DNA of 64,000 bases from JBCDCY01 sp039180875 (lineage in GTDB: Bacteria > Pseudomonadota > Alphaproteobacteria > Rhodobacterales > Rhodobacteraceae). Positions 41,928 to 49,667 of the stretch are shown here, one piece after another (within the stretch, counting starts at the first letter, position 1; each line of letters begins with the position of its first letter). The notes below the pieces were generated by a model, which worked only from the letters and a program-made list of their open reading frames with translations, ran no database searches and was not told the origin of the DNA. The DNA lies in NCBI GenBank assembly GCA_039180875.1, contig JBCDCY010000001.1:620001-684000 (forward strand), given 5' to 3'. The position numbers and the translations under genes are program-made.

Positions 41928-42840
41928 CGGCGGGGAACAATCCACGGGGGCGGACGGCGAGGATCGCCGCCATCACCAGATAGATCAGCATCGAGGCGAG
42001 GCCGGATCCCACCCGGGTCGCGGCCGCCGGCTCCATCACCAGACCGAAGAGCTCCGGCAGCGAGATCCGCCCGATCGTGTCCACCAGCCCGACCAGAAGG
42101 GCGCCGACGAAGGCGCCGCGGATCGAGCCGATGCCGCCGATGACGATGACGACGAACGCGAGGATCAGCACCGGCTCCCCCATGCCGACCTCCACCGACT
42201 GGATGGTACCGACCAGGCTGCCGGCGAGCCCGGCGAGGGCGGCGCCGAGGGCGAAGACCACGGTGTAAAGCGTCGCGATATCGACGCCGAGGGCGGCCAC
42301 CATCTCCCGATCGCTTTCGCCGGCCCGAATGCGCATGCCGAGGCGGGTACGGGCGATCAGGATCGACAGGCCGATGGCCACGACGATGCCGACGGCGATG
42401 ATCGCCAGGCGCCCCACCGGATAGCGCGCGCCGCCGGGCAGGGCGATGGAGCCCGAGAGGGCCTCCGGCAGGTTGAGGAAGAGGGGCGCGGCCCCGAAGA
42501 TCATCCGCGCCCCCTCGGAGAAGATCAGGATGAGCGCGAAGGTCGCCAGCACCTGGTCGAGATGCCCCCGGCCGTAAAGTCGGCGGAGCACCGACAGCTC
42601 GACCAATGCGCCGAGGGTCGCCGCCGCCCCGATGCCGGCGAGCAGCCCGGCCCAGTAATTGCCGGTGGAGCCCGCGACATAGGCCGTGACCAGAGCGCCC
42701 ACCATGTAGAGCGAGCCGTGGGCCAGATTGATCAGGCCCATGACGCCGAAGACCAGCGTCAGGCCGGAGGCCATCACGAAAAGCGTCAGACCAAGCTGAA
42801 GGCCGTTCAAAACCTGCTCAATCAGAAGCGCTGTCGGCAT
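41920..42840 (-). CDS. livH: Branched-chain-type ABC transporter permease LivH
   Basis: The 306-residue permease opens with LLIEQVLNGLQLGLTLFVMA and has the LivH signature LTLVFGVMGLINLAHGSLYM (about 28-47), GRMRIRAGESDREMVAALGV-type coupling loop and DTIGRISLPELFGL. It is the first gene of the livHMGF unit. No periplasmic binding protein gene (livJ/K) precedes it, though most such operons have one. The 42841-43015 gap holds no gene. The binding protein must be encoded elsewhere. Confidence 0.94.
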   Translation of the reverse strand: MPTALLIEQVLNGLQLGLTLFVMASGLTLVFGVMGLINLAHGSLYMVGALVTAYVAGSTGNYWAGLLAGIGAAATLGALVELSVLRRLYGRGHLDQVLATFALILIFSEGARMIFGAAPLFLNLPEALSGSIALPGGARYPVGRLAIIAVGIVVAIGLSILIARTRLGMRIRAGESDREMVAALGVDIATLYTVVFALGAALAGLAGSLVGTIQSVEVGMGEPVLILAFVVIVIGGIGSIRGAFVGALLVGLVDTIGRISLPELFGLVMEPAAATRVGSGLASMLIYLVMAAILAVRPRGLFPADA

Positions 42841-43015
42841 CAGCAACGCTCCACACACACACGCGAGGGACCTAAGCCCTCCACCCACTTCGTGACGCTA
42901 TAGCAATATCCAGGCCACGGGAATCGGAAATCTTCGCCGGCCAAGCGGCAAGCCGCTGATCGCGAAGGCAATTTCCGATGGGAGGGAGGATCGGGTGCCT
43001 GCCGCCCCCTCCGGC

Positions 43016-44995
43016 TCATGCCGTGCGGGCGTGCCGCGCCTCGGCCTGGGCCGCGAACCGGGCGGCGTAATGGGCGCGCATCGCCTCGTCCGGTTCCGCC
43101 TCGATGACCGGTGCTTGCAGCCAGGCGAGGAGGGCGGTGCGCAGCGCCTCCCGCGCCTCGGCCGGGATGCGCTTCTGCCGGGCGATCAGCCGGGGCCCGG
43201 CCCGCTCCATCTCGGCAAGTCCCACCTCCTCCAGCGCCTGATAGAGCGCCAAGCGGGCGCGGTAGTCGATGCCGTCTACGCCGTTCAGATGGCGGAGCAG
43301 CATCAGGAGCGGCCAGTCCGGCCGGGCGTTCAGCCGAGCATCCGCCATGGCGAGATCCGCCCCCGCCGCCTCGGGCAGGTCGAGGGCCGAGAGGAAGTTG
43401 CGCACCACCTCTCCGCCGTCGGTCAGGGCGGCGTAGTCGAGGATCTGCACCGCTTCCGGCCCGACGGCCCGCTGCCAGGGGGCGAGCGGATTGGCGTTCA
43501 GGCCGTTAGCCACCGCCCGCTCAAGAAAGGCCGCCACGTCCATGGTGGTGAAGCGATCGGCCCGGATCGCCTGAGCATAGTCGGCGAGCGCCCGTTCGAC
43601 CGGCGGGCGCCGGACGCCGACGACGGTCAGCGCCCTCTCGGGCAGCCAGCCGGCGAGCGCGCGGAGCGCCGGCACCCGCAGGATGGCCGCCAGATACTCG
43701 GAGGAGAGGATGACGGTCTTGGCCCAGGGCGCTGCTGCGACCTCGGTGCGTAGCGCCTCGCGGATGGTCCGGGCGTCACGCCGATCCGCGGCCGGGATCC
43801 AGTCCGGGTAGGCGTCCTTGACGGCGAAGGCCAGGAAGTGATGCGCCGTCGCCCGGGATGAGGCGCGCCCGGCCTGGGGATAGAGGATGCCGTGCCGGCG
43901 GAGCGTCCGGGCATTGCCGGCCAAGACCGTCTGGATGGTCGAGGTCGCGGTCTTCGACGGTCCAATGTGCAGGATCAGCCGGCCCGCCGCGCTGTGGGAT
44001 CGCACGGCTGGCTGCGCCAAGGTCACTGGATCCGTCCCCGTGATCGCCGCGCGGTAGGCGCTTGCCGCGGCCTCGTCGAGCTGCGGCAGGGGCGAGGGGT
44101 CAGCCGCCCACTCCGCCAGCGCCGCCGCGATCGCCGCGCGGTGGGGACGCAGGGCCCGGGCACGAACGGCCGCGCCGGCCCGCTCGGCCAGTTCAGCGGG
44201 GGAGAGGCCGGCCGCATCCCACGCCTCGATCTCGGCGTAGAGCTGGATGCGGGCCGGCCGGGCGATCTGCGCGATCCCGTTCAGCCGCCGGAAGAGCGCC
44301 AGCACTGGGCCGGATGGCGTCGGGTTGGCATGGGCCTCCGCCACCTCGAGCCGCCCGATCAGATGATCGCCAAACCCGAGGGCCCGGAGGAAGTTGTGCG
44401 CCGGCCCCTCCCCGGCGCAGAGCGAGCGGTAGTCGAGCTCCAGCACCGTCTCCTCGCCGAAATGTTGGCGCCAGATGGCCATGTCGTAGAGACGCCGCTC
44501 CTGTCCGAGGACGCGCTGGGCGAACTCCTCGACGCCGTCGGCGATGAAGTTCCCGCCCCGCAGGCCCTGGGCGTAGTAGGAGTGCAGCCGCTCCACCGGA
44601 TCGCGCCGGCAGACCAGCGCAAGCAGGTCGAAGCCGCGAAAGACCTGGCGAAACGGCGCGAGCTGGCGGCCGTCAACGATGTCGGCAAATGTCTCGCTCG
44701 AGACGATGGCGCACGCCGCGCCGGCGGCCGTCATCTCTTGGCGAACGGCGCGCAGGGCAGGCTGGGGCAACATGCGCCGCTCGGGCCGGACCCAGTCGGG
44801 ATAGCGGCGCTGCAGCGCGAAGCTGAGGCCGTGATGCGCCACCTCCGCCCTCGGGTCGAGCACCCCGCTCCGGGGGTAGAGCACGCCGGCCTCGGCAAGC
44901 AGATCGCGGTTCGTCGCCAGCGCCCGCTGGATCGTCGTGGTCGCTGTCTTCTGCGGCCCGATATGGACGATCAGCCTCGGCCGGTCGGAGGTCAC
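43016..44995 (-). CDS. Tandem sulfotransferase-like P-loop protein
   Basis: The 659-residue protein consists of two homologous halves. The first has the P-loop LIVHIGPQKTATTTIQRALA (about 8-27) and the second LILHIGPSKTATSTIQTVLA (about 340-359). Each is followed by SSE(T/Y), a DP or PP VERLHSYYAQ / VERALADYAQ helix, and a terminal EAHANPTP or ADARLNARP region. This resembles a PAPS-dependent sulfotransferase fold duplicated by internal gene fusion. It has no signal peptide. The acceptor is unknown; surface polysaccharide is likely. It is the second gene of a coupled pair, overlapping the thioesterase gene by four bases. Confidence 0.78.
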   Translation of the reverse strand: MTSDRPRLIVHIGPQKTATTTIQRALATNRDLLAEAGVLYPRSGVLDPRAEVAHHGLSFALQRRYPDWVRPERRMLPQPALRAVRQEMTAAGAACAIVSSETFADIVDGRQLAPFRQVFRGFDLLALVCRRDPVERLHSYYAQGLRGGNFIADGVEEFAQRVLGQERRLYDMAIWRQHFGEETVLELDYRSLCAGEGPAHNFLRALGFGDHLIGRLEVAEAHANPTPSGPVLALFRRLNGIAQIARPARIQLYAEIEAWDAAGLSPAELAERAGAAVRARALRPHRAAIAAALAEWAADPSPLPQLDEAAASAYRAAITGTDPVTLAQPAVRSHSAAGRLILHIGPSKTATSTIQTVLAGNARTLRRHGILYPQAGRASSRATAHHFLAFAVKDAYPDWIPAADRRDARTIREALRTEVAAAPWAKTVILSSEYLAAILRVPALRALAGWLPERALTVVGVRRPPVERALADYAQAIRADRFTTMDVAAFLERAVANGLNANPLAPWQRAVGPEAVQILDYAALTDGGEVVRNFLSALDLPEAAGADLAMADARLNARPDWPLLMLLRHLNGVDGIDYRARLALYQALEEVGLAEMERAGPRLIARQKRIPAEAREALRTALLAWLQAPVIEAEPDEAMRAHYAARFAAQAEARHARTA

Positions 44996-45447
44996 GGGCC
45001 GATCTCAGGGGTGGCCGCCCGCTCCAGGGCCCGCAGGCCGCTCCGAAACCGCTCCGGCAGGGGCACGGGGCGACGGGTGAGCCGGTCGACGTAGACGTGG
45101 GTGAAATGCGCCTCGGCCGCCGCCTCGTCCGCCCGCGCGTCGAACAGACCGACCTCGTAGGTGACGGACGACGTGCCGATCCGCGCCACCCGCAGCCCCG
45201 CGCTCACCTCTGCCGGGAAGGTGAGCGGGGCGTGGAAGTCGCAGCCCGAGGCCACTACCAGGCCCACCACCGGACCCGTGGGAATCTCCAACAGGCCCTC
45301 GGCGATGATCCAGGCGTTCACGGCGGTGTCGACATATTCGTAGAACACCGCATTGTTGACGTGGCCGTAGACGTCGTTGTCGCGCCAGCGCGTGGTGATC
45401 TGGCGGAAGGCGGCATAGTCCGCACGGCGGGCACGGGTCTTGGGCAT
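44992..45447 (-). CDS. Acyl-CoA thioesterase (YbgC/4HBT-type)
   Basis: The 151-residue hot-dog fold enzyme has the 4HBT motif TTRWRDNDVYGHVNNAVFYE with the catalytic Asp, a DTAVNAW helix, and GCDFHAPLTFPAEVSAGLRV. It hydrolyses acyl-CoA or hydroxybenzoyl-CoA thioesters. The substrate cannot be inferred. Its stop overlaps the start of the tandem sulfotransferase-like gene (ATGA), so both are made from one message. It is divergent from the HAD gene at 45507. Confidence 0.9.
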   Translation of the reverse strand: MPKTRARRADYAAFRQITTRWRDNDVYGHVNNAVFYEYVDTAVNAWIIAEGLLEIPTGPVVGLVVASGCDFHAPLTFPAEVSAGLRVARIGTSSVTYEVGLFDARADEAAAEAHFTHVYVDRLTRRPVPLPERFRSGLRALERAATPEIGP

Positions 45448-45506
45448 CGGGCGTCCGTTCTGGTCGCGGCGGAGCCTACGGGCGACGGGGGGAAAGGCAA
45501 GGCATC

Positions 45507-46250
45507 ATGGCATCGAGCGCGGCGGCGACCGGCCGAGCGATCCGGGGCGTGCTGTTCGACAAGGACGGCACGCTCTTCGACTTTCACGCCACCTGGGACG
45601 GATGGTGCGCCCAACTGATCGCCGATCTGGCCGGCGGCGATACGGCGCTGACCGCGCGGCTGGCCGAGGCGCTCGCCTTCGACCGGGCCGCTGCCACCCT
45701 CAGACCCGAAAGCCCGGTGATCGCGGGCACCCCGGTCGAGGTCGTGGACCACCTCTTGCCGCTCTTGCCGCTCTTGCCGGGGTGGGAGGCGCGGGCCCTG
45801 GTCGAACACATCGTCGAAAGCTCGCTCTCCGCCCCCCTGTCGGCGGCCGTGCCGCTCGACGCCCTGATGGCGCGGCTGCGCGCCGCCGAGCTGATCCTGG
45901 GCGTCGCCACCAACGATGCGGAGGCGGCGGCCCGGGCGCAGCTCGACGCCGCGGGGATCGAGGATGCGATGAGCTTCGTCGCAGGCTCCGACAGCGGCCA
46001 CGGGGCGAAGCCCGATCCGGGCATGCTACACGCCTTCTGCCACAGCGCGGGCCTGGCGCCGGCCGCGGTCGCTATGGTCGGCGACAGCACCCACGACCTG
46101 CTGGCCGGCGCTGCGGCCGGGATGTGCTGCGTCGGTGTCCTGACAGGTGCCGCCGCGGCTGAGGTGCTCAGCCCCCATGCCGACGTCGTCTTGCCCGACA
46201 TCGGCCATCTGCCCGCCTGGCTCGGCCTCGACCTGTCGCCGCCAACGTGA
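45507..46250 (+). CDS. HAD-family phosphatase
   Basis: The 247-residue enzyme has motif I GVLFDKDGTLFDFHATW (nucleophile Asp), motif II GVATNDAEAA, motif III HGAKPDPGMLHAF, and motif IV VAMVGDSTHDLLAGAAAGM. The opening FDKDGTLFDF is typical of a rhodobacterial HAD group annotated as phosphoglycolate-type phosphatases. The substrate is unknown. AAGG lies upstream of ATG 45507. It stands between the thioesterase (divergent) and the MttB-family gene. Confidence 0.85.
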   Translation: MASSAAATGRAIRGVLFDKDGTLFDFHATWDGWCAQLIADLAGGDTALTARLAEALAFDRAAATLRPESPVIAGTPVEVVDHLLPLLPLLPGWEARALVEHIVESSLSAPLSAAVPLDALMARLRAAELILGVATNDAEAAARAQLDAAGIEDAMSFVAGSDSGHGAKPDPGMLHAFCHSAGLAPAAVAMVGDSTHDLLAGAAAGMCCVGVLTGAAAAEVLSPHADVVLPDIGHLPAWLGLDLSPPT

Positions 46251-46383
46251 TCTGATCGCGTCGTGCGGGCGGAAAACGACGCCGCGCCGTCGCTGCGGCG
46301 CAACTGGCCGGCATCGCCAGGCGCTTGACTGAGGCGTGCGCGACCGACCGCCCGTTGACCGAACCGGGGCCAGGAGACCTGAC

Positions 46384-47943
46384 GTGACCGTGCAAGATCG
46401 ACAGTCCCGGCGCTCCGGCGGCCGCGCCGGCAATGCACGTCGCGGTGCGCGGGCCATCGCCCAAATGCCCTGGCGCATCCCCAGCAACCCCGACCGCCCG
46501 ACCGAGCCGCTCGACGAAGAGGGCGTGCAGGCCGTTCACAACGGCGCCATGCGGATCCTCGAGGAGGTCGGCATCGACTTCCTGAACGAAGAGGCGAAGG
46601 AAATCCTGCGCAAAGCCGGCTGTCGCGTCGATCCCGACGGCGACACGGTGCGCATGGACCGCGACTTCGTGATGGAGATGGTGGCCAAGGCGCCGTCGGA
46701 GTTCACCGTGACCCCGCGAAATCCGGATCATGAGATCAAGATCGGCGGGCGGAACATGGTGTTCGTCAACGTCTCGTCCCCGCCCAACATCATGGATCTC
46801 GACCGCGGTCGGCGGCCGGGCGACTTCGAGGGCTTCTGCGATCTGCTGAAGCTCACCCAGTACTTCAACTGCATCCACATCGCCGGCGGTTATCCGGTGG
46901 AGCCGGTGGATATCCACCCGGCGGTGCGCCACCTCGACTGCGTGTTCGCCAAGTTGACGCTGACCGACAAGGTCTGCCACGCCTATTCCCTCGGCTCGGA
47001 CCGGGTCGAGGACGTGATGGAGATGGCGCGGATCGCCGCCGGCCTCGACCAGGCGGCGTTCGAGGCGACGCCGCGGATCTACACCAACATCAACTCCTCC
47101 TCTCCGCTGAAGCACGATTGGCCGATGCTGGACGGTGCCATGCGCTTTGCCCGCAGGGGCCAGCCGGTGGTGGTGACGCCGTTCACCCTCGCCGGCGCCA
47201 TGGCGCCCGTGACCATGGCCGGCGCCGTCGCCCAGTCGGTGGCGGAGGGCCTGGCGGCGATTGCGCTCCTGCAACAGGTGCGGCCGGGGGCGCCCTGCGT
47301 CTTCGGCTCCTTCACCTCGAACGTCGACATGCGCTCGGGCGCGCCGGCCTTTGGCACGCCGGAATATGTCCGGGCGACCCAGATGACCGGTCAGATGACG
47401 CGGTTCTACGGCCTGCCACTGCGGGCCTCCAACGCCTGCACGGCGAACGCACCGGACGGCCAGGCGATGTGGGAGAGCCTGATGAGCCTCTGGGCCGCCG
47501 TCACCTCGGGGGTCAATATGGTCTATCACGCCGCGGGGTGGCTGGAGGGGGGCCTGATCGCCTCTCTCGAGAAGTTCGTGATGGACTGCGAGGTGCTGCA
47601 ACAGATCGAGCGCTACTTCGACCCCGTTATCACCTCGGTGCGGGAGGAGGATATCGCCGTCGACGCGATCCGCGATGTGGGGCCGACCGGCCATTTCTTC
47701 GGCGCCGAACACACCCAGAGCCGCTACGAAAGTGCCTTCTACGCGCCGTTCCTAAGCGACTGGCGCAACTTCGAGGCCTGGGAGGGGGCAGGCGGCGCCT
47801 GGACGTCGGAGCGGGCCAACGCGACCTGGAAAGCCGCCCTCGCCGACTACACGCCACCCACGATGGACGAGGCGATCCGGGAGGAGTTGGCGGATTTCGT
47901 CGCCAGGCGAAAGGCGGAGGGCGGCGCGAAGACCGACTTCTGA
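46384..47943 (+). CDS. MttB-family (trimethylamine methyltransferase-like) protein, non-pyrrolysine
   Basis: The 519-residue protein belongs to COG5598, corrinoid-dependent methyltransferases that demethylate quaternary amines such as glycine betaine, proline betaine or carnitine. Conserved stretches include ILEEVGIDFLNEEAKEILRK, FTVTPRNPDHEIKIGG, YTNINSSSPLKHDWPMLDG and PLRASNACTANAPDGQAMWE. There is no in-frame amber codon, so it lacks the pyrrolysine of true MttB. Start is GTG 46384 because AGGAG stands seven bases upstream. No corrinoid protein or reductase gene is nearby, so partners must be elsewhere. Confidence 0.88.
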   Translation: MTVQDRQSRRSGGRAGNARRGARAIAQMPWRIPSNPDRPTEPLDEEGVQAVHNGAMRILEEVGIDFLNEEAKEILRKAGCRVDPDGDTVRMDRDFVMEMVAKAPSEFTVTPRNPDHEIKIGGRNMVFVNVSSPPNIMDLDRGRRPGDFEGFCDLLKLTQYFNCIHIAGGYPVEPVDIHPAVRHLDCVFAKLTLTDKVCHAYSLGSDRVEDVMEMARIAAGLDQAAFEATPRIYTNINSSSPLKHDWPMLDGAMRFARRGQPVVVTPFTLAGAMAPVTMAGAVAQSVAEGLAAIALLQQVRPGAPCVFGSFTSNVDMRSGAPAFGTPEYVRATQMTGQMTRFYGLPLRASNACTANAPDGQAMWESLMSLWAAVTSGVNMVYHAAGWLEGGLIASLEKFVMDCEVLQQIERYFDPVITSVREEDIAVDAIRDVGPTGHFFGAEHTQSRYESAFYAPFLSDWRNFEAWEGAGGAWTSERANATWKAALADYTPPTMDEAIREELADFVARRKAEGGAKTDF

Positions 47944-47978
47944 TCTGTCGGCCGGCATCTGGCCCGAAGAGACGCATG

Positions 47979-48040
47979 CCTCCGGCGGGGATATTTGAGC
48001 CACTGCGAAAGCCAGTCGTTTCGCAGTGGCTCAAATATCC
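47979..48040. repeat. Dispersed 3'-end repeat, copy D (perfect long hairpin)
   Basis: After the core GCCTCCGGCGGGGATATTTG the sequence forms a perfect 22-base-pair inverted repeat (arms 47989-48010 and 48019-48040) around an eight-base loop, beginning GGATATTTGAGCC and ending with its complement. It lies between the convergent MttB-family gene and the amidase gene and probably terminates transcription from both sides. Related copies are at 35, 27963 and 37871. Confidence 0.85.
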
Positions 48041-48093
48041 GACGGTGAACTGGCCCGAGGCCAAGCTGGGCCGCACCCCCAAGCTAACGGCGC

Positions 48094-49521
48094 TCAGCCC
48101 GTGACCGGATCTATCGGCCCCGGCGAGAAGTCAGGGTTGAGCGTCTCGATCACCTGGGCGACGGCCAGGAGCTTGGCCTCGCCCCGGGGCGGGCCGATCA
48201 ACTGCATGCCGATGGGCACGCCCGAGGCCATGCGCCCGATGGGTACGGAGATCGCCGGCAGCCCGGTGGTCGGCGCCAGGAACGAGAAACGCAGCCAGTC
48301 CACATAGCTGCGCATCGGGCGGCCGCCGACCTCGGTCGGATATTCGAGCTCGACCGCCTTGGCGTCCAGACCGACCACCGGGCAGGCCAGCACGTCGTGC
48401 ACCCGGAAGAAGCGGGCCATGTTCTGAAAGAGCACCGTGCGCTGACGCTCCGCCGCGTAGATCCGCTCCGGCGTCAGGGCCCAGCCCTGGGCAATGTTCT
48501 CGGCCAGCGTCTGCTTGTAGTGCGTCTGCACCCTCTTGGGCTGGTGGCCGGGGCCGGCCGCCCACAGCATGGCGCGAAGCGTCAGGTAGGTCTCGTCGAG
48601 GCCGGGCAGATCGGGGCAGGTCTCCTCCACCTCCGTGCCCTCCTGGGCCAGAGCCTGCATCGTCCGCTCCAGCATCTCGCGCACATCCGGTTCAACCGGG
48701 GCGAAACCGCCGAGATCGGGGGCGAAGCCGACACAGCGGGGCGGCGCGGCCGCGGCCACCGCCGCGGCGAAGGATTTGACCGGGCGGTCGAGGGCGATCG
48801 GCAGGGTCCCGTCGTCCCCCACCATGGCATCGAGGAAGAGGGCGCAGTCCGCCACCGAGCGTGCCATCGGCCCCTGCACTGCTTCGAGCCCGAAGCCAAG
48901 CTCGCTCCCCCCCGGCACCCGCCCGGGCGAGGGTCTGAGGCCCACCACACCGCAATAGCCCGCCGGTGTCCGCAGCGATCCCGCGAGGTCGGAGCCGTGG
49001 GCGAGCCAGACCTCGCCCGCCGCCAACGCCGCCGCCGCCCCGCCGGAGGAGCCCCCGGCGTTCTTCGACACATCCCAGGGGTTGCGGGTGGCGCCGAAGA
49101 CGTCGTTGAAGGTGTTGCCGCCGGCCCCCATCTCGGGCGTGTTGGACTTGGCGATGACGATGGCGCCCTTCTTCTCCAGCCGCCGCACCAGAGGGTCGGA
49201 GGCATCGGGCACATGATCGGCGTAGCCTTTCGTGCCGAAGGTCGTGTGCACGCCCGAGACCGGGGTGAGATCCTTGATGGCGATCGGCAGGCCGTGCAGC
49301 GCCCCCGGCCCCTCGGCCGGCTCCAGCGTCAGGGCCGCCGCCCGGGCCCGCTCGGCGCAGACCGTCGGCAGGGCGTTCACCTCGGGCTCGACCGCTGCGA
49401 TCCGCTCCAACGCCGCCTCAATCAGCTCAAGCGGCGAGACCTCGCCCCGGGCGAGAAGGTCTACCGTCTCCCGCGCAGACAGCGCGCAAAGCGGCCCGCC
49501 TGTATAGACTGGACGGCGCAT
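48094..49521 (-). CDS. Amidase (amidase signature family)
   Basis: The 475-residue enzyme carries the Ser-Ser-Lys triad: the Lys in LPIAIKDLTPVSGV (about 75-88), the Ser pair in NAGGSSGGAAAALAAGEVWL with the cis-Ser, and GSDLAGSLRTPAGYCGVVGL. It resembles GatA-type amidases, but no gatC or gatB is nearby, so it is probably a general amide hydrolase. The substrate is unknown. ATG 49521 has GGAGG about 13 bases upstream. It converges with the MttB-family gene across repeat copy D and is divergent from the FadJ-like gene. Confidence 0.93.
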   Translation of the reverse strand: MRRPVYTGGPLCALSARETVDLLARGEVSPLELIEAALERIAAVEPEVNALPTVCAERARAAALTLEPAEGPGALHGLPIAIKDLTPVSGVHTTFGTKGYADHVPDASDPLVRRLEKKGAIVIAKSNTPEMGAGGNTFNDVFGATRNPWDVSKNAGGSSGGAAAALAAGEVWLAHGSDLAGSLRTPAGYCGVVGLRPSPGRVPGGSELGFGLEAVQGPMARSVADCALFLDAMVGDDGTLPIALDRPVKSFAAAVAAAAPPRCVGFAPDLGGFAPVEPDVREMLERTMQALAQEGTEVEETCPDLPGLDETYLTLRAMLWAAGPGHQPKRVQTHYKQTLAENIAQGWALTPERIYAAERQRTVLFQNMARFFRVHDVLACPVVGLDAKAVELEYPTEVGGRPMRSYVDWLRFSFLAPTTGLPAISVPIGRMASGVPIGMQLIGPPRGEAKLLAVAQVIETLNPDFSPGPIDPVTG

Positions 49522-49667
49522 CCGACACCCCACCTCCCTTAAAAACAAAACGCTTGCCCATTCGCCCATGGATGGCCAGCGAAAAAGCTGGGCCCGCGCC
49601 ACTTGACGCCCCCGGACCGCGCCGTTTTGGTGCGAGGCATCGGCGCCGCGGCAGGGAGGATGTCGGC

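Noticed and set aside
40959..42840. Urea transporter (urtB/urtC)
   Set aside because: The permeases have typical LivH/LivM signatures and length, and no urtA, urtDE-specific features or urease genes are nearby. Amide or urea transport cannot be excluded but is not supported.
46384..47943. Pyrrolysine-containing trimethylamine methyltransferase
   Set aside because: There is no in-frame TAG inside the MttB-like gene, so it is the non-pyrrolysine branch.
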